DNA from: Micromonospora sp. NBC_01796 | GTDB taxonomy: Bacteria; Actinomycetota; Actinomycetes; Mycobacteriales; Micromonosporaceae | Direction of reading: 5' to 3' | NCBI RefSeq assembly: GCF_035917455.1 | Contig: NZ_CP109078.1 | Location: 6,432,001 to 6,496,000 of the forward strand | DNA length: 64,000 nucleotides | In this document: piece after piece, positions 1 to 8,548 of the stretch | Layout: every line of letters begins with the position of its first letter | Position numbering within the stretch: the stretch's first letter is position 1 | Notes under the pieces: model-generated | Told to the model about the DNA's origin: nothing | The model's database searches: none | The model's input: only the letters and a program-made list of their open reading frames with translations | Position numbers and translations under genes: made by a program

Positions 1-2
1 AC

Positions 3-668
3 GTGGCCTGGGCGCCGTGGCTGAGCGCCGCACTGTTGGTGATCGGCGTGGTATCGGTCGCCCGGCGCTGGCGCCGGCAGCGTCGAGCCCTCGACCTCGG
101 TCAGGTCGGGCTGCCCGCCGGTGGCCCGCTCGTGGTCCTGTCCGACGAGTCGCCCCAGGCGTTCGCCGTCCCGGGCCACCCCGGTCACGTCGTGGTCACC
201 ACCGGCATGCGCCGGCTGCTCACCGACCGGCAGTTCGACGCGCTGCTCGCCCACGAGCACGCGCACCTGGCCGCGGGTCACCACCGGCTCCTCCGGCTGG
301 CCGAACTCGCCGCCGCCACCCACCCGGCGCTGTGGTGGGTGCCCCGCCACGTCGACTACCTCGTGGAACGGGCCGCCGACGAGCAGGCCGCGGTCGAGGT
401 TGGCAGTCGCCGTACGGTCGCCCACGCCATCGGCGTGGCCGCCCTGGCCGCCACCGGGAGGCAGGACCTCCCGCACAGCCTGCACGCCGCGGCGCCCGGC
501 GGGGTTGTCCCGCGCCGCGTGGCGGAGTTGTTGCACCCCCATCCGCCCGTCCGCTCGCGCGCGTTGCGGGCACTGCCGGTGTCACTGGCGGTGGCCTCGC
601 TGCTCTGGACCGGCGAGGCGGTCTGGGATTTCTTCGAGCTGCTCAGCGCGGCCCGACTCGGCCGATAG
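3..668 (+). CDS. M56/M48-type membrane metallopeptidase, 5' partial
   Basis: This is the C-terminal 221 codons of a zinc metallopeptidase of the BlaR/M56 or M48 type. The zinc motif HExxH reads HEHAH (bases about 252-266). A downstream ERAADEQAA segment (about 367-393) supplies the likely third ligand, a glutamate. There is one hydrophobic segment at the visible start and another near the C terminus. The open frame continues to the window edge, so the real start and probably more membrane helices lie upstream. In actinomycetes such genes usually follow a BlaI/MecI-type repressor gene, but that part is not in the window. It is convergent with the next gene, 54 bases away. The substrate cannot be told from the sequence. 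Confidence 0.8.
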   Translation: MAWAPWLSAALLVIGVVSVARRWRRQRRALDLGQVGLPAGGPLVVLSDESPQAFAVPGHPGHVVVTTGMRRLLTDRQFDALLAHEHAHLAAGHHRLLRLAELAAATHPALWWVPRHVDYLVERAADEQAAVEVGSRRTVAHAIGVAALAATGRQDLPHSLHAAAPGGVVPRRVAELLHPHPPVRSRALRALPVSLAVASLLWTGEAVWDFFELLSAARLGR

Positions 669-722
669 GTCGCCACGTCCGGGAGGGCGCCGCAACGGGG
701 GGCCGCCGGTCGGGCGCAGCCG

Positions 723-1919
723 TCAGCTCTTCGGACGCAGGGCGTTGACGCGCTCCACCGACTGGTCGATCCGCGCCTCGGTGAGGCGCCCGGTGCGTAC
801 CAGGTTGACGACGTTGTCGAGCGTCTCGTCGACGATCTTCGTGTCGTACACCTGCTGGTTTCCGAAGACGAGCAGGTCGAGGCCGGCTTCGAGCGCCAGC
901 GCGACGGACTCGTCCCGGCCGAACTTGCTCGTGATCGCGACGGCCTGCATGTCGTCGCTGACCACGGGACCCTGCCAGCCGAGCTGACCGCGGAGCAGGT
1001 CGGTGACGACCGCCGGGGACAGGGATGCGGGGCGGCTCGGGTCGAGTTGCTTGATGAGCAGGTGCGCGACCAGTACGGAGTCGACGGTCCCGCTGTCGAT
1101 CAGCCGCTGGAAGGGTACGAGTTCGCTCCGGTTCCAGGTCTTGCTGACGTCGACGACGGCGAAGTCGGTGTTCCCGGTCGCGCTGCCGAAGCCCGGGAAG
1201 TGCTTGATGCTCGTCTTCACCCCGGCCGCCCGGTGGACCTGGATCTCCTCGGTGGCGTTCCTGACCACCACGTCCGGGTTGGCGGAGAAACTGCGGGCGA
1301 GCTTGCCGATCGCGGGATTGTTCGGGTTCAGGTCCAGGTCGACCACGGGCGCGTAGTTCAGGTTGACCCCGATCGAGGTGAGATCGTGCACCAGTCCCTG
1401 CGCCCAGGTCCGGGTGGTGGACGGGGAGTTGGCGGCGCCGATCTCGGCTTCCGACTTCGTGGCGGGGAAGCCGTTGCTCGGGTTGAGCCGGGCCACCTTG
1501 CCGCCCTCCTGGTCGATCGAGACGATCAGTCGCCCCGGAGAGGCTTGCCGCAGGCTCTTGACGAGGGCGGTGACCTGGGCCGGTGAGGTGATGTTGCGGG
1601 CGGTGTTGGTCTCCAGGTCGCGGTCGAACAGGATGACCCCACCGAGGCCGTTCCTGACCGCCTTCACGATCCAGTCGTTGGTGCCAACCGTCTCGCCGCG
1701 GAAGCCGACCACGAGCAGACTCGCGATCTTCCGGCGGAGCGCGGCCTCGTCGAACGTCGCCGACGTGGCCGGCCGACCGGTGGAGGCCCGGGGTGAGGCG
1801 GCCACCTGACGCGTCGGCGTCTTCGCCGTGGACGACCCGCAGCCGGCCAGACCCGCCGCCACCGCGGCCGAGCCGATGCCCGTGAGCAGCAGCCTGCGGG
1901 TCACGTGAGCATCGTTCAC
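723..1919 (-). CDS. Glycoside hydrolase family 3 lipoprotein (NagZ-like, acid/base motif altered)
   Basis: A secreted lipoprotein of glycoside hydrolase family 3, related to beta-N-acetylhexosaminidases. The N terminus has RR, a hydrophobic stretch and the lipobox LAGC followed by a Ser/Thr/Ala linker. Family motifs seen are IDQEGG, KHFPGFG and the nucleophile region VVSDDMQA, whose first Asp is the family nucleophile. In NagZ enzymes the general acid/base His sits in a loop after KHFPG, in a GDTxxDSH pattern. Here the equivalent is SATGNTDFAVV, with no His, so NagZ-type activity is doubtful. The start is uncertain: GTG codons at 1928, 1919 and 1904 are all possible and none has a clear ribosome binding site. 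The next gene is divergent. Confidence 0.85.
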   Translation of the reverse strand: MNDAHVTRRLLLTGIGSAAVAAGLAGCGSSTAKTPTRQVAASPRASTGRPATSATFDEAALRRKIASLLVVGFRGETVGTNDWIVKAVRNGLGGVILFDRDLETNTARNITSPAQVTALVKSLRQASPGRLIVSIDQEGGKVARLNPSNGFPATKSEAEIGAANSPSTTRTWAQGLVHDLTSIGVNLNYAPVVDLDLNPNNPAIGKLARSFSANPDVVVRNATEEIQVHRAAGVKTSIKHFPGFGSATGNTDFAVVDVSKTWNRSELVPFQRLIDSGTVDSVLVAHLLIKQLDPSRPASLSPAVVTDLLRGQLGWQGPVVSDDMQAVAITSKFGRDESVALALEAGLDLLVFGNQQVYDTKIVDETLDNVVNLVRTGRLTEARIDQSVERVNALRPKS

Positions 1920-2118
1920 GTTGTCCACGCTACGGCGGGTGGCCGGCTCCCGAGGGCATATCGCACCTCTTCGACCCACGACCTGCGGCCGGGGGTGGTT
2001 GTGCGGGGTTGATTGTCCGCGAACCGCCCCCGAAGCCGGACAACGATCCGCCGACTAGACATCTGGTCAGCGGGGTGCCAACGGGCTCCCCACCAGCCAG
2101 ATCACGAGGTGATCAGTG

Positions 2119-2724
2119 ATGCGAACCATCATCTACCCGGGTACGGTCCGGCAGTCGTCCACCCGGACGCCGCAGGGCACACCCCGGTCGCGTACACCGC
2201 GTCGGGCGGCGGTCATGGCGGCCCTGCTCGGCCTGACCGCGGCACTGATCGGGATGACCGCGTCGCCGGCCAGCGCCTCGATCATCACCGTCCAGGACGG
2301 CTTCGAGGGGACCCAGGCGGCCAACTGGAGCTTCACCCACGTCGGCGACGGTACGGGCGGCGTCAGCCTCTCGCAGCCGCACAACGGGATCCGCTCCGGA
2401 TTCGTCTCGATGCGCGGTGCGGGGTTCTCCTCGGTCAGCCGCCGGGTCTCGCTGCCGCCGACGACCAGTTGCACGGCCGGGATCCACGTCAATCCGGCCC
2501 TCGCCACCCAACAGGTCAACTTCGAGATCATCAACCCGGTCAACTTCACGTACGTGGCGCTCAGGACGGTGGTGCTCAGCGGCGACGCCCCGTACACGTT
2601 CGTATCGACCGAGTGGAAACACGGCCCGACCGACGTACTCGTCCGGGTCTCGCTGATCGGCAACGCCAGCGGTACGACGTTGGCCGCGTGGGTCGACGAC
2701 CTCGGCATCCTCTGCCAGACCTAG
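2119..2724 (+). CDS. Small secreted beta-rich protein, unknown function
   Basis: A 201-residue exported protein. A basic N terminus is followed by a hydrophobic core (about residues 32-52) and an ASA cleavage site. The mature part, about 145 residues, is rich in Thr, Val and Ser with alternating hydrophobics and two cysteines (TSCTAG and ILCQT at the very end), suggesting a disulfide-closed beta sandwich similar to carbohydrate-binding modules. No catalytic motif is seen. GAGG at 2105-2108 is about ten bases before ATG 2119; a GTG directly before it (2116) is the alternative start. I do not recognise the family. It stands alone, divergent from the GH3 gene. Confidence 0.75.
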   Translation: MRTIIYPGTVRQSSTRTPQGTPRSRTPRRAAVMAALLGLTAALIGMTASPASASIITVQDGFEGTQAANWSFTHVGDGTGGVSLSQPHNGIRSGFVSMRGAGFSSVSRRVSLPPTTSCTAGIHVNPALATQQVNFEIINPVNFTYVALRTVVLSGDAPYTFVSTEWKHGPTDVLVRVSLIGNASGTTLAAWVDDLGILCQT

Positions 2725-2824
2725 GTCCGGCCCGGATCGGCGTGGCGGTGGTGGTCCCCGGTGGACGACCGCCGTCACGCCGTCGGCCGGGCCGGAACGG
2801 AGCACCTACCGGCGCTCGCCGCCC

Positions 2825-3364
2825 TCAGGGGGCGTTGGCGCCTTCCGGTGCTGGTTGGGTACGGCTCGCGGGGCGGATCGTGGCGCGGGGGCCGAGGGCC
2901 GTTCCGCCCGCCGGCACGTCGTCCAGTACGACCGCGTTGGCGCCCACCCGCGCGCCGGCGCCGAGACGCACCGGGCCGAGGATGCGGGCGCCCACACCCA
3001 CCATGACGCCGTCTTCGAGGATCGGCTCGCCGGTGTTGTCGCGCTGGCCGATCGCGACATCGTGGAAGAGGGTGATGTCGGCGCCCAGGACCGCCCGCCG
3101 GTGGATGGCGACACCTCGCCCCGCGTGGTGCAGGCGCAACCCCGGCCCGCAGGTCGTCTGCGCGGGTAGGTCGCACCCGACCGCGAGCCGGAGCAGGAGC
3201 AGGTTGGCGACCTTGTGCGGCAGTGCGAGGAGGAGCCTGGTCGCGCCGCTGCGCCGGCTCGCCCACTGCCCGTAGCGGAAGACGAGCAGAACCGCGCGGG
3301 TGAGCCAGTCCCGGTTGCGCGCGAAGTCCCGCCTCAGGGCCTCACGCAGGGCGAACTCTGCCGA
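2825..3364 (-). CDS. Hexapeptide-repeat acetyltransferase (serine acetyltransferase-like)
   Basis: An acyl-CoA-dependent acetyltransferase of the left-handed beta-helix class, 179 residues. An N-terminal helical region carries RDFARNRDWL. It is followed by hexapeptide-type turns (VAIHRRAVLGADITLF, DGVMVGVGARILG, VRLGAGARVGANAVVLDDV) and the closing phrase typical of serine O-acetyltransferases and related sugar O-acetyltransferases. A His in HHAGRG fits the catalytic position of CysE-like enzymes. GTG 3364 was chosen because GGAG lies six bases upstream; an in-frame start at 3448 would add 28 residues but has no such site. No cysteine synthase gene is nearby, so it may act on a glycan or small molecule rather than serine. 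Confidence 0.82.
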   Translation of the reverse strand, partial: SAEFALREALRRDFARNRDWLTRAVLLVFRYGQWASRRSGATRLLLALPHKVANLLLLRLAVGCDLPAQTTCGPGLRLHHAGRGVAIHRRAVLGADITLFHDVAIGQRDNTGEPILEDGVMVGVGARILGPVRLGAGARVGANAVVLDDVPAGGTALGPRATIRPASRTQPAPEGANAP

Positions 3365-3499
3365 CACAGGGTGCTCCAGAGGGGCGTCGGGGTAGGGGTG
3401 AAGAGTCCGTGCAAGGCCGATAATTATGCCGGCACGGTGAAGCGGCACACCAGCAAAGGTGACGAACTGGTGTGCGATCGGGCTTGCCGGCGGCTGTGC

Positions 3500-3955
3500 C
3501 TAGAGGAGCAGCAGCGCGACGACCGCGGTGTATGCCAGGAACGTCCCCGCGAGAACCAGGAGCATGAAAATCGCCTTCACAGCGGTCGACTGCGAACCGC
3601 GCGCGATGCCGAAGTTCGCCACCAGACCGGCCGCCGCGATCACTCCGCCGAGCAGTCCGCCCGCGATCACGAGGACAAACGGGAGCAGCGCCAGGATCCG
3701 TAGCGCGAGCGGGATTCCGGGCCCGGTGCGGTACCTGACACCCGCGATCTCGATCGTGGGGTACGGATCCAGCAGGCTGGCCCGCAGCCTGGCCGCCACG
3801 GTCTGCCCGTCGGCGGTCGGAAGGGTGTAGTGACCCCGGCGGGTACCCACCGTCGGTTGCCCGCCGACGGTCATCGAGTGCTTGCCGGTCAGCAGGTTCG
3901 TCGTGACTTCCACGGGCCCGGCGAGGCCTTCGATGATCACGGGAGCGGTGCGCAT
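3500..3955 (-). CDS. Hypothetical membrane protein
   Basis: A 151-residue protein of unknown function. The first about 75 residues are a soluble beta-rich region (motifs EVTTNLLTGKHSMTVGG and YRTGPGIPL). Then come two or three hydrophobic segments, including LALRILALLPFVLVIAGGLL and AIFMLLVLAGTFLAYTAVVALLLL at the very end. ATG 3955 is preferred over the upstream start at 4069 because the extra residues are low-complexity Pro/Gly/Ala. It follows, on the minus strand, a region upstream of the acetyltransferase gene, 135 bases apart; joint transcription is possible but not shown. I do not recognise the family. Confidence 0.6.
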   Translation of the reverse strand: MRTAPVIIEGLAGPVEVTTNLLTGKHSMTVGGQPTVGTRRGHYTLPTADGQTVAARLRASLLDPYPTIEIAGVRYRTGPGIPLALRILALLPFVLVIAGGLLGGVIAAAGLVANFGIARGSQSTAVKAIFMLLVLAGTFLAYTAVVALLLL

Positions 3956-4131
3956 GCGCGTAGATGCTAGAGGTACGCCCAGGGCCCGCGCCGCCCCGGT
4001 TGGCACCGGGGCTCCGCCGATCTCGCCGGGTGACGGCAGACCCAGCGGACGGGGCATGATCCCGACCACAGCTACGCGCCAGTAGGTGAACCACGTAACT
4101 ACCGTTTCCGGTACGGATCAGCTCGGCTCCG

Positions 4132-5229
4132 GTGACGGCAGGTGAACCCTTGGACCCCACCTCGAACAGCGCCTGGGACTACTCGGCGGCGCACCTCGGC
4201 GGCGACGCCCTGCCCTGGGTCGTGATCGTGCTCGGGGTCCTGGTTCTGCTGCTGCTCGTCCCGGTGCTCGTCGTGTACGCGTGGCCGCTGCGCAACGGGC
4301 GGCTGCGGCACGCGCTGGTCGAGTCGCTGGACCACGACGACGCCGTCGCCCGAGCCACGGAGATCGTCACCGCCGATCGGGACGACCCGGACGTGGCGCC
4401 GGAGGCCGGGAGCATGCTGCTGACCCACGGCACGCGCACCGCGAAGGCGGTGCTGATGCTGCACGGCTACACCGTCTCGCCGGCCCAGTACGCGAACCTG
4501 GCCCGGTTCTACTTCGACCACGGTTACAACGTCTACGTGCCCCGTGCCCCCGGACACGGCCTGGTCGACCGGCGGGCGGAGGGACACCTGCGCGCGATCG
4601 AGCTGGTCGGGTACGCGAACGAGTCGATCAACATCGCGGCCGGACTGGGGGAGGAGGTCGGCGTCGTCGGCATCTCCGGCGGCGCGGTGCTCGGCACCTG
4701 GTTGGCCCAGTACCGCTCCGACGTGGTGCGCCGGCTGCTCGTACTCGCCCCGTTCTACCGGGTGAACCCGGCGAAGGCGCCCGGTTACCTGATCAAGCCG
4801 CTGACCGTACTGTTCGGGTTCCGCATCCTGCCGGACCGCCAGGTCACCGCGACCGGGTTCTGGATCTCCGCCCTGTCCCAGTACCTGCGGATCACGATCA
4901 ACCTGAAGGCCCTGCCGGGCCGCAGTGACCTGCGCACCGTGGCCGTGGCGTTCTCCGAGAACGACGAGTCGATCGACCAGCGGGCGGCCGTCGAGCTGCC
5001 GCGCAGGCTGGCCGACGCGAACGACCTGCCGCTGCGCGTACACCGGTTGGCCCGGGAGCTGGGGCTGGGGCACGACATCGTCCGGCCGGAGCGGGTCAAC
5101 GAACTGGCCGACGAGTTGGACCAGCTCTATCTGGACCTCTACGAGGGCCGTGCCGGCCTGGCCGACGTCCCGGAGCAGGGACAGGGTGCCGACGATCCCG
5201 AGCGGACGCGGGTCACCCGTACCGGATAG
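4132..5229 (+). CDS. Membrane-anchored alpha/beta hydrolase
   Basis: A 365-residue serine hydrolase with an N-terminal membrane anchor (about residues 28-50, PWVVIVLGVLVLLLL). The hydrolase core starts near residue 103 with the oxyanion-type motif LMLHGYTVSP. The nucleophile elbow is GISGGA, and the likely catalytic His is in LGLGHDIV near the C terminus. The acid is probably in the SENDESID segment. GTG 4132 is taken as start; a TTG at 4150, preceded by AGGTG, is an alternative. The substrate is unknown. It stands between a divergent membrane protein gene and the downstream flavoprotein gene, about 100 bases away. Confidence 0.83.
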   Translation: MTAGEPLDPTSNSAWDYSAAHLGGDALPWVVIVLGVLVLLLLVPVLVVYAWPLRNGRLRHALVESLDHDDAVARATEIVTADRDDPDVAPEAGSMLLTHGTRTAKAVLMLHGYTVSPAQYANLARFYFDHGYNVYVPRAPGHGLVDRRAEGHLRAIELVGYANESINIAAGLGEEVGVVGISGGAVLGTWLAQYRSDVVRRLLVLAPFYRVNPAKAPGYLIKPLTVLFGFRILPDRQVTATGFWISALSQYLRITINLKALPGRSDLRTVAVAFSENDESIDQRAAVELPRRLADANDLPLRVHRLARELGLGHDIVRPERVNELADELDQLYLDLYEGRAGLADVPEQGQGADDPERTRVTRTG

Positions 5230-5327
5230 ACGACCTTGACAACGTCGGACGGCGGCGTGAGAGTCGTGGGTGATTCGAGGGATGCGGCGGCACGCTCCCG
5301 AGTCCACTACCGGAGGAGTCGCGCGCC

Positions 5328-7340
5328 ATGCCCTACCCGATCAACCGCCGTACGCTGCTGCGGATCGGCGGCGCCACCGTTGTCGTCGCCGGTGTCCCGG
5401 CGCTGTCGACCGCCGCACTCGCCGCCGCCGTCGTCCCGGCCGACCTGGTGGTCTACGGCGCCACCTCCGCCGGCATCGTCGCCGCCGTGCAGGCGCGCCG
5501 GATGGGTCGTACCGCCGTGGTCCTCGAACCCGGCACCCACCTCGGCGGCCTGACCACCGGCGGCCTCGGCATGACCGACAGCGGCACCCAGTCCGCGATC
5601 AAGGGAATCGCCGGGGAGTTCTACCGCCGGGTGCACGCCAAGTACGCCGGCACCCCGGTCACCCCGACCTCGCCGGCCCGGTTCACCTTCGAGCCGCACG
5701 TCGCCCGTGCCGTCTTCGACGACCTGCTCGCCGAGTCGGGCGTGCCGATCTACTACGGCACCCGGCTGTCCACCGTCACCATGGCAGGCAACCGGATCAC
5801 CGAGATCGTCGCCGACAACGGCCAGGTGTTCCGGGGACCGATGTTCGTCGACGCCAGCTACGAGGGCGACCTGATGCACCGGGCCGGGGTGACCTGGACG
5901 GTGGGCCGGGAGAGCAACAGCACGTACGGCGAGACCATCAACGGGGTGCAACTGCGCACCGGGCACCAGTTCAACTTCCCGGTCGACCCGTACGTCGTGC
6001 CGGGCAACCCGTCCAGCGGGCTGCTGCCCGGCATCTCGGCCACGCCGGTGGCGCCCAACGGCACCGGCGACGGCCTGATCCAGGCGTACAACTACCGGAT
6101 GTGCCTGACCCAGGCGGCCAACCGGATCCCGTTCCCGCGCCCGGCCGGTTACGACGCCGCCGACTACGAACTGCTGCTGCGTTACGTCCAGGCAGGCTGG
6201 ACCGGTCCGTTCTTCACCACCCACGGGGTGGGCAACGGCAAGACCGACTCGAACAACAACGGGGCGTTCTCGACCGACTTCATCGGTGCGAACTACGCGT
6301 ACCCGACCGCGAGCTACGCCGTACGGGACAGCATCGCGGCCGAGCACCGGGCGTACCAGCAGGGGCTGATGTGGTTCCTGGCCAACGATCCCCGGCTGCC
6401 GGCGTCGATCAGGTCGGCGACCGCGTCGTGGGGACTGGCCGCCGACGAGTTCACCGGCACCGGCGGGTGGCCGCCGCAGCTCTACGTCCGGGAGGCCCGG
6501 CGGATGGTCTCGGCGTACGTGATGACCGAGCGGAACTGTCGGGGCCAGGAGACGGTCACCGACCCGGTGGGTCTGGCCAGCTACACGATGGACTCGCACA
6601 ACTGCCAGCGGGTGGTGGTCGGCGGCCGGGTGCGCAACGAGGGGGACGTACAGATCGGGGTGTCGGCGCCGTACTCGATCAGCTACCGGTCGATCGTGCC
6701 GACCCGGGGTCAGTGCGCCAACCTCACCGTGCCGGCCTGCCTGGCCGCGAGCCACATCGCGTACGGGTCGATCCGGATGGAGCCGGTGTTCATGATCCTC
6801 GGCCAGTCGGCCGCCACCGCCGCGATGTTGGCGGTCGACAGCGGCGCGGCCGTGCAGGACGTGGACTACCCGACGCTGCGGACCCGGCTGCTCGCCGACG
6901 GTCAACTGCTGGTCTGGCCGCCGCCGGTCGCCGGTGAGGTGATCCTCGACAGCCGGGCCGCCACCGGCGTGACCCGGGCCGGCACCTGGCTGGGGAGCAC
7001 CTCGATCGGCGGCTACCACGGCCCCGACTACGAGCACGACAACAACACGGGCAAGGGCGTCAACCGGATGCGGTTCACCCCGAACCTGCCGACCACCGGC
7101 ACGTACACCGTCTATCTACGGTGGACCGCGCACGAGAACCGGGCCTCCAACGTACCGGTGGACATCGTCCACAGTGGTGGGATCACCACCCGCACCGTCG
7201 ACCAGCGCACCTCCGGCGGCCAGTGGGTCTCCCTGGGCAGCTTCCCCTTCACCGCCGGCTCCGCCGGCAGCGTCCTGATCAGAACCGAGAACACCACCGG
7301 CTACGTCGTAGCCGACGCCACCCGCTTCCTCGCCCCCTGA
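5328..7340 (+). CDS. Tat-exported FAD-dependent oxidoreductase with golvesin-like C-terminal domain
   Basis: A 670-residue secreted flavoprotein. The Tat signal (RRTLLRIGG, residues 8-16, then a hydrophobic region ending ALAAA) suggests export after folding with FAD. The dinucleotide-binding motif VVYGATSAGIVAAVQ lies at about residues 41-55, followed by VVLEPG and GGLTTGGLGMTD, the pattern of the FAD-dependent family PF12831. The last about 130 residues, with TGTYTVYLRW and GSAGSVLIRTENTTGYVVADATRF, match the golvesin/xanthan-lyase C-terminal-like beta domain, which probably binds polysaccharide. GGAGGAG at 5312-5318 supports ATG 5328. The substrate is unknown; related proteins are linked to carbohydrate use. 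Confidence 0.88.
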   Translation: MPYPINRRTLLRIGGATVVVAGVPALSTAALAAAVVPADLVVYGATSAGIVAAVQARRMGRTAVVLEPGTHLGGLTTGGLGMTDSGTQSAIKGIAGEFYRRVHAKYAGTPVTPTSPARFTFEPHVARAVFDDLLAESGVPIYYGTRLSTVTMAGNRITEIVADNGQVFRGPMFVDASYEGDLMHRAGVTWTVGRESNSTYGETINGVQLRTGHQFNFPVDPYVVPGNPSSGLLPGISATPVAPNGTGDGLIQAYNYRMCLTQAANRIPFPRPAGYDAADYELLLRYVQAGWTGPFFTTHGVGNGKTDSNNNGAFSTDFIGANYAYPTASYAVRDSIAAEHRAYQQGLMWFLANDPRLPASIRSATASWGLAADEFTGTGGWPPQLYVREARRMVSAYVMTERNCRGQETVTDPVGLASYTMDSHNCQRVVVGGRVRNEGDVQIGVSAPYSISYRSIVPTRGQCANLTVPACLAASHIAYGSIRMEPVFMILGQSAATAAMLAVDSGAAVQDVDYPTLRTRLLADGQLLVWPPPVAGEVILDSRAATGVTRAGTWLGSTSIGGYHGPDYEHDNNTGKGVNRMRFTPNLPTTGTYTVYLRWTAHENRASNVPVDIVHSGGITTRTVDQRTSGGQWVSLGSFPFTAGSAGSVLIRTENTTGYVVADATRFLAP

Positions 7341-7354
7341 CCCCCACCCCCGTA

Positions 7355-7435
7355 CGCGTTGATCTTGCAGTTGTGGCTCCTGGTATGCCGGGTTCGAGGT
7401 GCTTTGTGAGCGACCACAACTGCAAGATCGGCGCG
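7355..7435. repeat. Long intergenic palindrome (REP-like)
   Basis: Two 22-base arms (7355-7376 and 7414-7435) are complementary over their whole length with two T-G pairs; the inner 16 bases (GATCTTGCAGTTGTGG and its complement) are exact. The 37-base centre has a further short CTC/GAG match. It lies 15 bases after the flavoprotein stop and could end its transcript. Repeats built from TTGATC...TTGTGG arms are, from memory, common between genes in Micromonosporaceae, but only one copy is in this window, so a mobile or REP origin is inference. Confidence 0.75.
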
Positions 7436-7468
7436 GAGGGGGGAGGGGAGGGGAGGGGAGGGGGCGGG
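7435..7468 (+). repeat. (GGGGA)n guanine-rich tract
   Basis: Directly after the palindrome come six runs of three to six guanines separated by single A or C bases, in the 5-base period GGGGA. On the plus strand this meets the usual four-run pattern for a G-quadruplex. It may be a site of replication slippage. Confidence 0.7.
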
Positions 7469-7512
7469 TGTGAGGTCGAGCGTCTTGACATTAAGTGGAG
7501 TTGAGGTTTTAG

Positions 7513-7815
7513 CGTCGTCGGCAACGGAGGGAGCTGACCCCGCGTGAGCGGATCGCGATCCTGTCCCGGGCGATCGGCCATGACATCGTTTTCGTCCCGA
7601 TCACGCACCAACAGGCCGTCGACAGGCTGATGGCCACCGGCGTGTCGCGGGAGGACGCCGAATATGTCGTCGGTTGGTACGCCGCTTCCAGCGATGCCTC
7701 CACGACGGTCGTCGACACCGTCGAGCAGGTGACCGGTCGCCCGGCGCGCACGTTCGCACAGTGGGTGGCCGAGCACGCGGAACGCTTCCACGCCCCCCGG
7801 GTCATGCCTGGCTAG
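7513..7815 (+). pseudogene. Remnant of an NmrA-like NAD(P)-binding protein
   Basis: An open frame from after the TAG at 7510 encodes only the C-terminal third of an NmrA/SDR-like protein. Recognisable family phrases are ELTPRERIAILSRAIGH, the GVSREDAEYVVGWY helix, and near the end TVEQVTGRPARTFAQWVAEHAERF split over helix and turn. The N-terminal Rossmann part with the GxxGxxG motif is missing and no start with a ribosome site is present. A TTGACA at 7485-7490 just upstream could be the surviving promoter, so an internal deletion joining promoter and 3' end is a possible history (inference). The largest ATG-initiated piece (7630) is only 61 codons. Confidence 0.72.
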
Positions 7816-7844
7816 GCCCGATGCCTGTCTTCCTGGCATCGGGC
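7816..7844. terminator. Bidirectional hairpin between NmrA remnant and TetR gene
   Basis: A 10-bp perfect stem (GCCCGATGCC / GGCATCGGGC) with a 9-base loop fills the gap between two convergent reading frames and abuts the TetR stop codon at 7845. Confidence 0.7.
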
Positions 7845-8489
7845 TCAGGCGGGGTGGTGGTCGGCGTTCTGCATGATCTGGAGGGCTACTTCGAGGGTGG
7901 CTTGGCGGCGTTCCTCGTCGGTGCCGCGGTCGCGCAGGATCTGCCAGCCGGCGTGGATCGAGAAGATGGCCATCACCCGGCACAACTGCTGGGTGAGCGG
8001 TTCGTCCGGCTCGGCGAGCAGCTCGAAGACCCGGATCATCTGCTCGCGCAGCAGCGTACCGGCCCGCAGGGTGTTGACCAGGGTCTTGTTCTGCTCGAAG
8101 AAGAGCAGTACGTCCTCGTGCCGGTGCACGTCGTGCAGCCCGGCCGCGTACCGCCGGACGAACTCCGGTCGCATCAGCTCGGGATCGGGCTGCTGCCGGG
8201 CCCATGCGATCAGCTCCTCGACGGCGGCGATCCGCTTCTCGACCAGGCTGCTGACGATGTCTTCCTTGGTGGGGAAGTGGTAGTAGAGGGCCGCCTTGGT
8301 CACCCCGAGCTGTTCGGCGATCTCCCGTAGGGAGGTCTTGTCGTAGCCCTTCTCGATGAACAACCCGAGCGCGATCCGTTGGATGTGGGCGCGTACCTGC
8401 CCGGCGTCGCCGGGACTCGGTGAGTCCGCGCCGGTCCGGATCCGGTTGCGGCCGCCCGCCGTACGGGTGACGGTCTTGTTCTGGTCCAT
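7845..8489 (-). CDS. TetR-family transcriptional regulator
   Basis: A 214-residue TetR-type repressor. After a charged N-terminal extension of about 30 residues comes the HTH region: VRAHIQRIALGLFIEKGY, then TSLREIAEQLGVTKAALYYHF, which is close to the family consensus. The ligand-binding domain follows (LIAWARQQPDPE to the C terminus). GGAG lies about nine bases before ATG 8489; a longer frame from 8813 has no support. It is transcribed in the same direction as the second TetR gene, 59 bases behind it, so both may be read together. The target and ligand are unknown. Confidence 0.9.
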   Translation of the reverse strand: MDQNKTVTRTAGGRNRIRTGADSPSPGDAGQVRAHIQRIALGLFIEKGYDKTSLREIAEQLGVTKAALYYHFPTKEDIVSSLVEKRIAAVEELIAWARQQPDPELMRPEFVRRYAAGLHDVHRHEDVLLFFEQNKTLVNTLRAGTLLREQMIRVFELLAEPDEPLTQQLCRVMAIFSIHAGWQILRDRGTDEERRQATLEVALQIMQNADHHPA

Positions 8490-8548
8490 GTGCCCGCGCT
8501 CCAACGTCGCTGTCCGCCGCTCGGTCTCGAATGTGGTGGGCGGGCCGG

